A DNA stretch of 64,000 nt from Geminocystis sp050753365 (GCF_050753365.1 NZ_JBLZFY010000004.1:38083-102082); one strand, 5' to 3'; positions 26,371 to 34,947 are shown, numbered from the stretch's first letter. Numbers and translations: made by a program. The notes: generated from the letters alone by a model not told the origin.

Positions 26371-28416
26371 ATGAAAGCTAACGAAACAAAAATTAATCAA
26401 TTTTTAGAGCTTAATAAAATCCAATTTGTGATACCTGTTTATCAAAGAAATTATGACTGGTCAATTCCTCAATGTCAACAGTTATTAAATGATATTTTAG
26501 AAGTAGCAGAAAATGGGAATATTAACGCCCACTTTATTGGTAGTATTGTCTTTATTCATGATGACTTATACACCTCTAATACTGTTAAAGAATTAACGAT
26601 AATTGATGGGCAACAACGTTTAACAACATTAACTTTAATTTATTTAGCAATTTATCAATTAGCACAAAATATTAATGATAATGATAAAGCAAATGAGATT
26701 CTGGAAACTTATCTTATAAATAAGCATCTTAAAGAAGAAAAATATAGAATTAAATTAAAATTAACAGATAATAATGCTTCGGCTTTACAATATTTGATTA
26801 GGAATGATGCACAGGAAGAATTTAATCAATACTCAAGAATAATTGATAATTTTATCTATTTTCAAAGTAGAATTAATCAAGATAATTACGAGGTAATTTT
26901 AAATGGTTTAGAGAAATTAATTTTTGTAGAAATTTCCTTAGAAAGAGGAAAAGATGATCCGCAAAGAATCTTTGAAAGTCTTAATTCTACTGGTTTAGAT
27001 TTATCTCAAGCTGATTTAATTAGAAACTATATTTTAATGGATTTAAAACCAGAAGAACAACAAAAAATTTATCAAGATTATTGGGTTATTATTGAAAATT
27101 TAGCTAGAGATGAAATTACTAATGTTAGTAAAGTATCGGATTTTATTCGAGATTATTTAACTTTAACAGAGCAAAATATTCCTACTAAAAATAAAGTTTA
27201 TGAAGAATTTAAGAAGAAATATCCTACTAAAAATAATTTAGAATCAATATTATCAAAAATTAAAACTTTAGCTAAATATTATCATAAACTAATTAATCCT
27301 CATCGTGAAAATGATCCAGATATAAAAAGAGAATTAGAATATATCGATCGAATTGAAATCAATGTAGCGTATCCTTTTTTAATGCAGGTTTATTGTGATT
27401 TTGATAATAACATTATCGATAAACAAACTTTTATCCAAATTCTGTTACTGATTCAATCCTTTGTTTGGCGTAGATTTATTGTCGGTTTAAGTACTCAGGG
27501 TTTAAATAAAATTTTCATGAATTTATATGAAAAAATAGACACAAATAATTACTTATTATCCTTACAAAAAATTATTATACAGAAAAAAGGTAGTCAAAAA
27601 TTTCCTACTGATGAAGAAGTTTTAGAGGCTTTAAAATATAAAAATGTTTATAATATACAATCAAAAAATCGTCTTTATTTACTAGAAAGACTAGAAAATT
27701 ATCAAAATTTTGAACCTGTGATTCTGGATAGTAAAATTACGATCGAGCATATTTTTCCGCAAAATCCTGATGAAAAATGGTTAAAAGATTTAGGAAAAGA
27801 AGAATATAATTTTATTAAAAATAACTATCTCCATACAATAGCTAATTTAACCTTATCAGGGGTGAATAATCAATTAAAAAATAAGCCTTTTTTAGAGAAA
27901 AGAGATTTACCAGAATTTGGCTATAAAAAAAGTAGTTTTAGCCTGAATAAATATCTCGCTGACTTAGATAAATGGGATAAAAACGAAATAGAAAAGCGTT
28001 TTCAGTGGTTAGCAAAAAGATTCTTAAAAATTTGGAGTTATCCTGTTATTAATCTTAGGGAAGATGAAGGGGAAGAAATTAATATTTTTGATGCCGATGA
28101 ACCAAAAGGAAAAAAACTAGAGTATGCTATATTTTGTGATCAAAAAATAGAAGTAAAAGAAATAGCTAAACTTTATAAAGAAATTTTTACAAGACTATTT
28201 AACCTCAAACCAGAAATCTTTTTTAATACGGAATTAGGAGAAAAAATTATGTTAAAAGACGAAAAACATAAGCATTTATTGAGACAAGCAACTTCCATCA
28301 GTAATAATTTTTATATTGAAGCTAATATCGATAGTAATGGAAAATTTGATAAAATAAGATATGCTTTATCATTATTTAATTTAGAAGATGAATTAATAAT
28401 CAAATATGCAGAGTAA
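26371..28416 (+). CDS. DUF262-DUF1524 (GmrSD-like) restriction nuclease
   Basis: The protein has 681 residues. The N-terminal DUF262 domain has the ParB-like DGQQRLTTL motif (about residues 77-85), FIGSIVF and RIFESLNSTGLDLSQADLIRNYIL. The C-terminal DUF1524 domain has the HNH-type motif ITIEHIFPQNPDEKW and TIANLTLSGVNNQLKNKPFLEKRDL. This is the single-chain GmrSD arrangement of modification-dependent (type IV) endonucleases, and is also related to SspE of phosphorothioate defence. A further ~110-residue C-terminal region (YAIFCDQKIEVKEIAKLYKEIFTRL) is a domain I cannot name. It has no methylase beside it. Base composition is especially AT-rich, consistent with recent transfer. Confidence 0.85.
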   Translation: MKANETKINQFLELNKIQFVIPVYQRNYDWSIPQCQQLLNDILEVAENGNINAHFIGSIVFIHDDLYTSNTVKELTIIDGQQRLTTLTLIYLAIYQLAQNINDNDKANEILETYLINKHLKEEKYRIKLKLTDNNASALQYLIRNDAQEEFNQYSRIIDNFIYFQSRINQDNYEVILNGLEKLIFVEISLERGKDDPQRIFESLNSTGLDLSQADLIRNYILMDLKPEEQQKIYQDYWVIIENLARDEITNVSKVSDFIRDYLTLTEQNIPTKNKVYEEFKKKYPTKNNLESILSKIKTLAKYYHKLINPHRENDPDIKRELEYIDRIEINVAYPFLMQVYCDFDNNIIDKQTFIQILLLIQSFVWRRFIVGLSTQGLNKIFMNLYEKIDTNNYLLSLQKIIIQKKGSQKFPTDEEVLEALKYKNVYNIQSKNRLYLLERLENYQNFEPVILDSKITIEHIFPQNPDEKWLKDLGKEEYNFIKNNYLHTIANLTLSGVNNQLKNKPFLEKRDLPEFGYKKSSFSLNKYLADLDKWDKNEIEKRFQWLAKRFLKIWSYPVINLREDEGEEINIFDADEPKGKKLEYAIFCDQKIEVKEIAKLYKEIFTRLFNLKPEIFFNTELGEKIMLKDEKHKHLLRQATSISNNFYIEANIDSNGKFDKIRYALSLFNLEDELIIKYAE

Positions 28417-28486
28417 AGTTAATTATTAATCAATAAAACACCATCAACTTTCTAAATTTTTCTTACCTTTAATTATAATTTTAACA

Positions 28487-31324
28487 ATGATTCGTATTCG
28501 TGGCGCTAGGCAACATAACTTAAAAAATATCGATTTAGACTTACCCCGCAATAAATTAATTGTCTTTACAGGGGTTTCGGGTAGTGGTAAATCCTCCCTC
28601 GCTTTTGATACTATTTTCGCTGAAGGGCAAAGGCGTTATGTTGAATCATTGAGTGCCTACGCAAGACAATTTTTAGGACAATTAGATAAGCCTGATGTTG
28701 ATAGTATAGAAGGTTTATCCCCTGCTATTTCGATCGATCAAAAGTCCACTTCCCATAATCCTCGATCGACGGTAGGTACTGTTACTGAAATTTACGATTA
28801 TTTACGATTACTCTATGGTAGAGCAGGAAATCCCCATTGTCCACACTGTGATCATTCTATCACCCCTCAGACGATCGATGAGATGATCGATCGAATTTTA
28901 TCTTTACCCGAAAAAACCAAGATACATTTATTAGCGCCCGTTGTCAGAGGAAAGAAAGGCAATCATCATCAATTATTATCTAGTTTACGCTCTCAAGGCT
29001 TCGTCAGAGTTAAAATTAATGAGGAAATTCGAGAATTAGCCGATAATATCGAACTTAAACCTCAACAACATCATAATATCAGTGTTTTGGTCGATCGACT
29101 CATCGTTAAACCAAATCTTCAAGAAAGGTTAGCTGATTCCCTCTCTACTTGTCTGAAAATTGCTGATGGTATCGCCATTGTAGAGATTATAGAGGAAAAA
29201 GATCCCCCTCAGTTCCCCTTAAACAAGGGGGAAGGAGTTGATACCCCCCTTACTAAGGGGGGGAGGGGGGATCTCGTATTCTCTGAGAAATTCGCTTGTC
29301 CTACTCATGGAGCGGTGATGGAAGAATTATCCCCCCGTCTTTTCTCCTTTAACTCTCCCTATGGCGCTTGTGAGTCTTGTCACGGGTTGGGTAGTTTAAG
29401 GCAGTTTTCTCCCCATTTAATCATACCCGATCCCCATGCCCCTGTTATTAGTGCCATCGCTCCTTGGGCGGAAAAAGACAACCCCTATTATCTTTCTCTC
29501 CTTGAATACGTCAGCAAGGAGTATAAATTTAAACTTACTGATTCTTGGGAGAGTCTTACCCCTCAACAACAACACATTATCTTATATGGCGATAAGGAAA
29601 TTCAAAATATTCAATACGGTTATTATCGTGGTGTTATTCCCATGTTAGATAAAACCTATCAAGAGAGTAATTCTGATATTATCAAGCAAAAATTAGAGCA
29701 ATATTTAGAGTATCAAGTCTGTGAAGTTTGTCACGGTAAACGTCTGAAACCCGAAGCCTTAGCCGTAAAGTTGGGGCAATATTCCATCTATGATTTAACT
29801 AGCGTCTCTATCGGTGAATGTGTTAACCGCATCCAGAATATTCAATTAACGCCTAAACAAGCCCAAATCGGCGAATTGGCTTTACGAGAAATTAACGATC
29901 GATTACAATTTTTGCTCAATGTAGGCTTAGACTATCTTACCCTCGATCGAACCGCTATGACACTATCGGGAGGAGAAGCCCAAAGGATTAGACTAGCTAC
30001 TCAAATAGGTTCAGGTTTAACAGGAGTGTTGTATGTTTTAGATGAGCCTAGTATTGGTTTACATCAACGAGATAACGATCGACTTTTAGAAACCTTAAAA
30101 AAATTACGAGAACTCGACAATACTTTAATTATTGTAGAACATGATGAGGATACGATCAAGTTTGCTGATCATATTGTGGATATTGGGGTAAAAGCAGGGG
30201 TACACGGTGGCGAAATTGTTTGTCAGGGTGACTTGCAAACTCTCCTCAATAACGAAAAATCTCTTACGGGCGCTTATCTATCAGGAAGACGTAAAATCGA
30301 GATACCGCAAACCAGAAGGGAAGGCAACGGCAAATTTTTAACCCTCAAAAACTGTCACCGCAACAACTTACAAAATCTTGATGTAGAGATACCTCTCGGC
30401 AAATTTGTCTGTGTCACGGGGGTATCTGGTAGCGGTAAATCCACCCTCGTTAACGAGTTATTATATCCTTCTCTCCAACATCATCTTAGCCGTAATGTAC
30501 CCTTCCCCAAAGATTTAGACGCATTGGAAGGCATAGAAGCGGTAGATAAAGTTATTGTAATCGATCAATCCCCCATCGGGCGCACTCCTCGATCGAATCC
30601 TGCCACTTATACGGGAGTTTTTGACGTGATTCGGGAGTTATTCACAGAAACCATCGAAGCCAAAGCCAGAGGCTACAAAGCAGGGAGATTCTCTTTTAAC
30701 GTCAAGGGAGGAAGATGTGAAGCCTGTAGCGGTCAAGGTGTCAACGTAATTTCTATGAATTTCTTACCTGATGTCTATGTACAATGTGATATTTGTAAGG
30801 GTGCAAGGTATAACAGGGAAACTCTCCAAGTTAAGTATAAGGGATATTCGATCGCCGATGTCTTAAACATGACGGTAGAAGAAGCCTTGCAAGTGTTTGA
30901 AAATATCCCCCGTGCGGTAAATCGCCTCCAAACCCTTCTCGATGTTGGTTTAACTTATATTAAGTTGGGGCAGTCTGCGCCCACTTTATCAGGGGGAGAG
31001 GCGCAACGGGTGAAACTGGCTACGGAGTTGTCTCGCCGTGCTACGGGGAAAACCATATACTTGATTGACGAACCAACTACAGGATTATCTTTTTATGACG
31101 TGCATCACTTATTAAATGTTTTACAAAAATTGGCAGATAAAGGCAATTCGATCGTGGTTATCGAGCATAATTTAGATGTGATAAAATGTGCCGATTGGAT
31201 TATCGATTTAGGTTTAGAAGGCGGAAATAAAGGAGGAGAAATTGTCGCCGTTGGCACACCTGAAAAAATAGCTAAATCTAAAAAATCTTACCTCGCAAAA
31301 TACCTCAAAAAACTCTTGAATTAG
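28487..31324 (+). CDS. uvrA: UvrABC excinuclease subunit A
   Basis: The protein has 945 residues and is the damage-recognition ATPase of nucleotide excision repair. Two ABC modules are complete: Walker A GVSGSGKSSLAFD near residue 29 and GVSGSGKSTLV near residue 646, with signature LSGGEAQRIRLA and LSGGEAQRVKLA and Walker B regions VLYVLDEPSIGLHQ and TIYLIDEPTTGLS. Zinc-binding clusters include CPTHG...CESCHG and CEACSGQG...CDICKG. Residues about 239-266 (PPQFPLNKGEGVDTPLTKGG) are encoded by an in-frame palindromic repeat and look like an insertion just before the first zinc module. The stop overlaps the stop of a convergent toxin gene. Confidence 0.95.
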   Translation: MIRIRGARQHNLKNIDLDLPRNKLIVFTGVSGSGKSSLAFDTIFAEGQRRYVESLSAYARQFLGQLDKPDVDSIEGLSPAISIDQKSTSHNPRSTVGTVTEIYDYLRLLYGRAGNPHCPHCDHSITPQTIDEMIDRILSLPEKTKIHLLAPVVRGKKGNHHQLLSSLRSQGFVRVKINEEIRELADNIELKPQQHHNISVLVDRLIVKPNLQERLADSLSTCLKIADGIAIVEIIEEKDPPQFPLNKGEGVDTPLTKGGRGDLVFSEKFACPTHGAVMEELSPRLFSFNSPYGACESCHGLGSLRQFSPHLIIPDPHAPVISAIAPWAEKDNPYYLSLLEYVSKEYKFKLTDSWESLTPQQQHIILYGDKEIQNIQYGYYRGVIPMLDKTYQESNSDIIKQKLEQYLEYQVCEVCHGKRLKPEALAVKLGQYSIYDLTSVSIGECVNRIQNIQLTPKQAQIGELALREINDRLQFLLNVGLDYLTLDRTAMTLSGGEAQRIRLATQIGSGLTGVLYVLDEPSIGLHQRDNDRLLETLKKLRELDNTLIIVEHDEDTIKFADHIVDIGVKAGVHGGEIVCQGDLQTLLNNEKSLTGAYLSGRRKIEIPQTRREGNGKFLTLKNCHRNNLQNLDVEIPLGKFVCVTGVSGSGKSTLVNELLYPSLQHHLSRNVPFPKDLDALEGIEAVDKVIVIDQSPIGRTPRSNPATYTGVFDVIRELFTETIEAKARGYKAGRFSFNVKGGRCEACSGQGVNVISMNFLPDVYVQCDICKGARYNRETLQVKYKGYSIADVLNMTVEEALQVFENIPRAVNRLQTLLDVGLTYIKLGQSAPTLSGGEAQRVKLATELSRRATGKTIYLIDEPTTGLSFYDVHHLLNVLQKLADKGNSIVVIEHNLDVIKCADWIIDLGLEGGNKGGEIVAVGTPEKIAKSKKSYLAKYLKKLLN
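29201..29285 (+). repeat. Palindromic G-run repeat inside uvrA
   Basis: The segment runs from GATCCCCCTCAGTTCCCC to GGGGGGATCTCGTATTCT and contains two stem-loops (CCCTTAAACAAGGG and CCCCCCTTACTAAGGGGGG). It shares the GGGGGGAT..GTATTCT tail with copies at 8205 and 20015. It leaves the uvrA frame open. Confidence 0.8.
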
Positions 31325-31650
31325 TTTATTTCACCTAATGTTATTTGTGAGACGTGCCTAATATGTAAAATCCGAACAGTAGGAGATTTATCATCTTCTA
31401 AAATTGTAAATAAAATGCGATAGCAATTCTTCCCTTTTCCATAAATAAGTTGTCTAATTTCTTGAGAAAAATAATCATTTTCTCTTGCTAAAACACATCT
31501 TTTTGGCATTGTAGATAAAGAAAATATAGCTTTTAATAAACCTTCATACCAGTAACGAGCATTTTCGGGGGAAGAAACTTTTAGCATAAATAAAAATGCT
31601 TTATCTGCTTCACTTTGCGCTAAACTCGAAATGTCTATTTTATATTCCAT
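31321..31650 (-). CDS. RelE/ParE-type toxin
   Basis: The protein has about 109 residues. The start MEYKIDISSLAQSEADKAFLFM, the mid-part SLSTMPKRCVLARENDYF and the end EIRQLIYGKGKNCYRILFTI..VRILHIRHVSQ match the ParE/RelE fold, including the typical R-x-L...Y-R-I-L-F and H-x-R-H-x motifs. RelE toxins cleave ribosomal mRNA and ParE poisons gyrase; the sequence does not decide. ATG 31650 is chosen over GTG 31653. The antitoxin gene precedes it by five bases. The stop overlaps the uvrA stop on the opposite strand. Confidence 0.8.
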   Translation of the reverse strand: MEYKIDISSLAQSEADKAFLFMLKVSSPENARYWYEGLLKAIFSLSTMPKRCVLARENDYFSQEIRQLIYGKGKNCYRILFTILEDDKSPTVRILHIRHVSQITLGEIN

Positions 31651-31655
31651 CACTA

Positions 31656-31901
31656 CTAAGATAAATTATATTTGCGACGTTGCTCATTAGTAAAATCTTC
31701 AAAAGAAGAAAAATTACCTTTTTCAAAATCTTCTAATCCTTGAGTAATACCTTTAATAGTTTCTTGATAGTCTTGTAATTCTAATTCTATGGCATGACTA
31801 ATAATTTCACTGGCTATTTCTGAAATGTCTTTACCTTCTTTTGTTGCCTTTTGAATTAGTTGTATCTCTATTTCTGGAGACAGATTGAGTGTAATAGTCA
31901 T
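31656..31901 (-). CDS. Antitoxin of the RelE/ParE-type pair
   Basis: The protein has 81 residues. The N-terminus MTITLNLSPEIEIQLIQKATKEGKDISEIASEIISHAI looks like a ribbon-helix-helix DNA-binding domain; the C-terminus (EDFEKGNFSSFEDFTNEQRRKYNL) is likely the toxin-binding tail. Order antitoxin-toxin with five bases between them is the standard type II layout and implies autoregulation by the complex. A truncated MITE begins about ten bases upstream of its start. Confidence 0.75.
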   Translation of the reverse strand: MTITLNLSPEIEIQLIQKATKEGKDISEIASEIISHAIELELQDYQETIKGITQGLEDFEKGNFSSFEDFTNEQRRKYNLS

Positions 31902-31911
31902 AAGTATTTTT

Positions 31912-32020
31912 GGTTCTTCTACTTTGAGTATGATAAATTATGTCTAAAAAAAGGTGTCAGGTATCAGGTAGCAGGTGTTAGGTTAAATTAACAGCTTAAA
32001 TTTAACCTAATATCTGATAC
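31912..32020 (+). mobile_element. Truncated ISL3-like MITE
   Basis: GGTTCTTCTACTTTGAGTAT and GGTGTCAGGTATCAGG match the left half of the 59334-59520 copy. After AATTAACAGC it folds back (TTAAATTTAACC ... CTGATACC), making a long hairpin that ends about 4 bases from the GUN4 stop codon. It separates the GUN4 gene from the toxin-antitoxin operon. Confidence 0.7.
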
Positions 32021-32023
32021 CCC

Positions 32024-32641
32024 CTAATCAATTAACTCACAGGCAATTAAACGAGAAAAGAAAAATGTCACCATCTTTAAACCATAAGGGGATTTCCACC
32101 AATGGGCTGGAAAACATCCTTCGGGGGAGGATAAGCTAAAATCCCAATTGTCATAATCATTGAATTTCGTTTCTTGATTGTCGTTTAACCATCCTATAGA
32201 ATCGGCAAATTTTCCTAAAATCTTAACATCTTGTGTTCTAATGGTATCAATACTTCCTCCTGCTTCGTAATAGGCTTTCAACTGCATACTAAAACCAAAT
32301 TTTCCTTGACTATATCTTTGCCACAGTTGATCAATTACACGCAAAGAGTTACAAGGATATTTTGCTACATCATCAGGTGTTAAAGTATCTCTTTTTTCTC
32401 CTGCTACTTCTAACATTATTTTAGTGGTTTCTTCGTCAGCCGATCGAAAATCCCCTTTTTCCAAAAATTGTTGTAGCCGACTATATCTAACCACATCGGG
32501 TAAGAGAATAATTTGCCCTTGAAGTTGATTAACTAAATTAGTTAATGTCAATACCTGATTTTCTAATTCTGTCAGTCTAGTTTCTGTGTTATCTACTTTA
32601 TCGGCATTATCTGAAGTGTTTGTTTTATTGGTATCTGTCAT
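32024..32641 (-). CDS. GUN4-domain protein
   Basis: The protein has 205 residues. An N-terminal coiled coil (TRLTELENQVLTLTNLVNQLQGQI) precedes the GUN4 core (FRSADEETTKIMLEVAG, CNSLRVIDQLWQRYSQGKFGFSMQ, FSLSSPEGCFPAHWW). GUN4 binds protoporphyrin IX and Mg-protoporphyrin and activates Mg-chelatase for chlorophyll synthesis. The typical N-terminal helical bundle is replaced by a short coiled coil, and the tail FFFSRLIACELI is complete. Cyanobacteria often have several GUN4-domain proteins, so this could be the main Gun4 or a paralogue. Confidence 0.85.
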   Translation of the reverse strand: MTDTNKTNTSDNADKVDNTETRLTELENQVLTLTNLVNQLQGQIILLPDVVRYSRLQQFLEKGDFRSADEETTKIMLEVAGEKRDTLTPDDVAKYPCNSLRVIDQLWQRYSQGKFGFSMQLKAYYEAGGSIDTIRTQDVKILGKFADSIGWLNDNQETKFNDYDNWDFSLSSPEGCFPAHWWKSPYGLKMVTFFFSRLIACELID

Positions 32642-32683
32642 AAAATCTTAAGATTTTTATTCTGTAAATGTTCTTATTTTATT

Positions 32684-33220
32684 TTAATGATTTCGATCGA
32701 GAAAATTACTAATTATTGTTAATAAATTATCATCCCAATTTCGATCGAATTGTAGCTTATTTCCAGAGAAAGAATTAAATAATTGCTGATGATAATAATA
32801 AGATAACTCATCCTGACGAATATAATAATCCTTAATCCACTGCTCTAGCAATGGTAAATTAGAATTTTGTTCTTCTAAAGAATCATATTTGTGACTTTCC
32901 CAAAGCCTATTTTTAGCATTATTTAAACAAGTATTTACATCAGGATTAAGGAAGATTAACAGATAAATATAAGGTAAAATTTCTGTGATTAAATCTCCAT
33001 AACAACCTTCAATAATGCAGTTATTATATGATTCGATAAAATTCGTAATATCTTGGATACTATTAAACAAACGGCGACGCATAGGAGTAGCTTGATTTTC
33101 CCATGCTAAAGTATCGAGATCGAGATGAGCTAAATGGAATTTTTGTGTTAACCTTAAGGCTAAACTGGACTTACCCGAACTAGAATTACCAATAATGACA
33201 ATTATGCTGTTCAAAATCAA
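32684..33220 (-). CDS. P-loop nucleotide kinase-like ATPase
   Basis: The protein has about 178 residues. The Walker A motif GNSSSGKSSLALRL is at residues about 11-24, followed by HLDLDTLAWEN and CIIEGCYGDLITEILPYIYLLIFLNP, a pattern seen in adenylate-kinase-like and shikimate-kinase-like P-loop proteins. It is commonly annotated as an AAA family ATPase or nucleoside kinase. The substrate is unknown. No ATG lies before the P-loop: the start is TTG at 33220 or 33214. A GTGGGCAATGCCCAC palindrome sits six bases upstream. Confidence 0.7.
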   Translation of the reverse strand: MILNSIIVIIGNSSSGKSSLALRLTQKFHLAHLDLDTLAWENQATPMRRRLFNSIQDITNFIESYNNCIIEGCYGDLITEILPYIYLLIFLNPDVNTCLNNAKNRLWESHKYDSLEEQNSNLPLLEQWIKDYYIRQDELSYYYHQQLFNSFSGNKLQFDRNWDDNLLTIISNFLDRNH

Positions 33221-33225
33221 GTAGA

Positions 33226-33240
33226 GTGGGCAATGCCCAC
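33226..33240 (+). repeat. GTGGGCAATGCCCAC palindrome
   Basis: Perfect 15-bp palindrome; related copies are at 48866-48882 and 58512-58528. Here it lies in the 5' leader of the kinase-like gene. Confidence 0.6.
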
Positions 33241-33313
33241 CATTAATAATAATTGAAGACTAGACAATGATTAATAATAGGATTTACACATCTGTAACAA
33301 AAATGGATAACTT

Positions 33314-33342
33314 GAGATTCCTTCGCTATCGCTCGGAATGAC
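33314..33342 (+). repeat. REP-like repeat, single copy
   Basis: GAGATTCCTTCGCTATCGCT, then CGGAATGAC; a divergent copy of the 601-673 unit. Confidence 0.6.
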
Positions 33343-33386
33343 ATGACATTTTCAGTCGTTAGTGTATAAAACCTAAATAAGTCTTA

Positions 33387-33482
33387 TTATTTATAAAGTT
33401 CAGTAGCTAAACGAAATGCTAAAATACCGGGGATAAGAGCAATAATTAAAGCTACAAAAACTTGGGTTTCAGAAATAGACAT
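33387..33482 (-). CDS. psaM: Photosystem I reaction centre subunit XII (PsaM)
   Basis: A 31-residue protein, MSISETQVFVALIIALIPGI followed by LAFRLATELYK, translated directly from the reverse strand and missed by length-limited gene finding. One transmembrane helix spans about residues 8-27. The C-terminal FRL-x-TELYK is the PsaM signature. PsaM is a small thylakoid subunit at the trimer interface of photosystem I. An AGGAGTC ribosome site lies just upstream of ATG 33482. It is transcribed alone. Confidence 0.93.
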   Translation of the reverse strand: MSISETQVFVALIIALIPGILAFRLATELYK

Positions 33483-33602
33483 GATTTAAAAGACTCCTCT
33501 AATAGCGATAAATTGGTAGAATTGATTTTAAATTAATATTAATGTGCCTTAAGATGGTAACTTTTGCATGATTTCGTAATAATTTGCAACAGAAACAAAA
33601 TT

Positions 33603-34115
33603 ATGAATTTTCTGCATCGATCGATTATCAAAAAAATACAAAGTAATCCCTATTATCGTTTTCAATCGGAAACAGAGATAAAAATTGCGTCGGAATTAGG
33701 CATCAAAATTGACGCTAATCGTGCCTCCGTTGACGACTGGTTAAGACTACCGGGTATATCCATTATTCAAGCCCGAAATTTAGTGGAAATTACCAATTCT
33801 GGCATACATTTTCTCTGTTTAGAAGATTTAGCCTCCGCCTTGGGGATTTCTGTGTTAAAAATTCAATGTTGGGAATCAATACTTTATTTTGCTTATTATG
33901 CCCAAGATAGCTTTCATTCTCCTGCTAAAATCAATCCCAATAATGCTAGTTTAGAACAATTAAAAACTATTCCCAATTTAGACGAAAATATAGCAAAAAA
34001 ACTTCTGCTCGATCGAGCCAGTAACGGAAAATATAAACATATTGGAGACGTACAAAAAAGACTAAATTTAGACACAGATTTAGCCTATCATTTGATGTCT
34101 TATTTTCAGTTTTAA
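33603..34115 (+). CDS. Helix-hairpin-helix (ComEA-like) protein
   Basis: The protein has 170 residues from ATG 33603; TTG at 33564 would add 13 unlikely residues. Two HhH regions are visible: DANRASVDDWLRLPGISIIQARNLV and NPNNASLEQLKTIPNLDENIAKKLLLDR, each with the N-x-A-x-x-x-x-L-x-x-(L/I)-P pattern used for sequence-independent DNA binding. There is no signal peptide or membrane anchor, unlike true secreted ComEA. A role in DNA uptake or repair is possible but not shown. Confidence 0.75.
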   Translation: MNFLHRSIIKKIQSNPYYRFQSETEIKIASELGIKIDANRASVDDWLRLPGISIIQARNLVEITNSGIHFLCLEDLASALGISVLKIQCWESILYFAYYAQDSFHSPAKINPNNASLEQLKTIPNLDENIAKKLLLDRASNGKYKHIGDVQKRLNLDTDLAYHLMSYFQF

Positions 34116-34126
34116 AAAGAAAAGTT

Positions 34127-34157
34127 GGTTCTTAGACTTTGAGTATGATAAATTATT
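34127..34157 (+). mobile_element. MITE end fragment
   Basis: GGTTCTTAGACTTTGAGTAT and GATAAATTAT match the first ~30 bases of the MITE; nothing else of the element remains. Similar end fragments are at about 34960-34976 and 52068-52098. Confidence 0.5.
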
Positions 34158-34285
34158 GATGAAGGTGGGCAAAGGTAAAAGGCAAGAGACAAAAGTAGCA
34201 TTATTCTTCTAGTCTTCCCCCTCTTCCCCCTCTCTCTTCTACCTGTCTCTTATTTCCATTACCCATTATTCAAAAAAACTTAATT

Positions 34286-34789
34286 ATGAACATTGCCATT
34301 ATTGTAGCTAGTAATAACAACAATTTAGCTTTAGCAAAAGAATTAAATACCATTGCCTTAGAAATGGGGCAAAAAACCCAAATTATTAACCTCGTAGAAG
34401 AAATTTTACCCCTTTATACCCCTAAAGTTCAAGCTGAAGATGGTATTCCCGAAAAAGTCCTAGAATTATCCGCTATCTTAAAAGATAGTGACGGTATGGT
34501 TTTTGTTGCTCCCGAATACAATGGTAGTATGCCCCCCACTTTAAATAATTCGATCGCATGGTTAAGCGTTAGCAGTAAAGATTGGCGAGAATGCTTTAAC
34601 GGCAAACCTGCGGTTATTGCCACCCATAGTGGTAGCGGAGGACAATATGTATTGTTGGCGATTAGGACTCAGCTATCATATTTAGGAATGAATGTTGTCG
34701 GAAGGCAACTTATTACTAACTTTAATAAACCCTTGAATTTAGATTCAGCTAGGGAAGTAATGGCACAATTAATCAAACTTTGTGCTTAA
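34286..34789 (+). CDS. NADPH-dependent FMN reductase-like protein
   Basis: The protein has 167 residues with a flavodoxin-like fold. MVFVAPEYNGSMPPTLNNSIAWLS is the FMN reductase signature (P-E-Y-N-G-S/G-x-P), and PAVIATHSGSGGQYVLLAIRTQLSYLGM is the matching GG..A...LR..L..LG segment. Such enzymes reduce FMN or quinones with NAD(P)H in the cytoplasm. Single gene. The downstream gap is filled by heptamer repeats. Confidence 0.85.
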   Translation: MNIAIIVASNNNNLALAKELNTIALEMGQKTQIINLVEEILPLYTPKVQAEDGIPEKVLELSAILKDSDGMVFVAPEYNGSMPPTLNNSIAWLSVSSKDWRECFNGKPAVIATHSGSGGQYVLLAIRTQLSYLGMNVVGRQLITNFNKPLNLDSAREVMAQLIKLCA

Positions 34790-34801
34790 AAAGTAATCGG
34801 G

Positions 34802-34947
34802 AATTAAGAATTAAGAAGTAAGAAGTAAGAAGTAAGAAGTAAGAAGTAAGAAGTAAGAAGTAAGAAGTAAGAAGTAAGAAGTAAGAATTAAGAATTAAGA
34901 ATTAAGAAGTAAGAATTAAGAAGTAAGAAGTAAGAAGTAAGAATTAA
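34802..34947 (+). repeat. Heptamer tandem array (AAGTAAG/AATTAAG), about 20 copies
   Basis: The longest heptamer array in the window. It mixes two unit types: GAAGTAA (complement of the 13535-13650 array) and GAATTAA (as at 6149 and 10525). It lies between two convergent genes. Confidence 0.9.
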
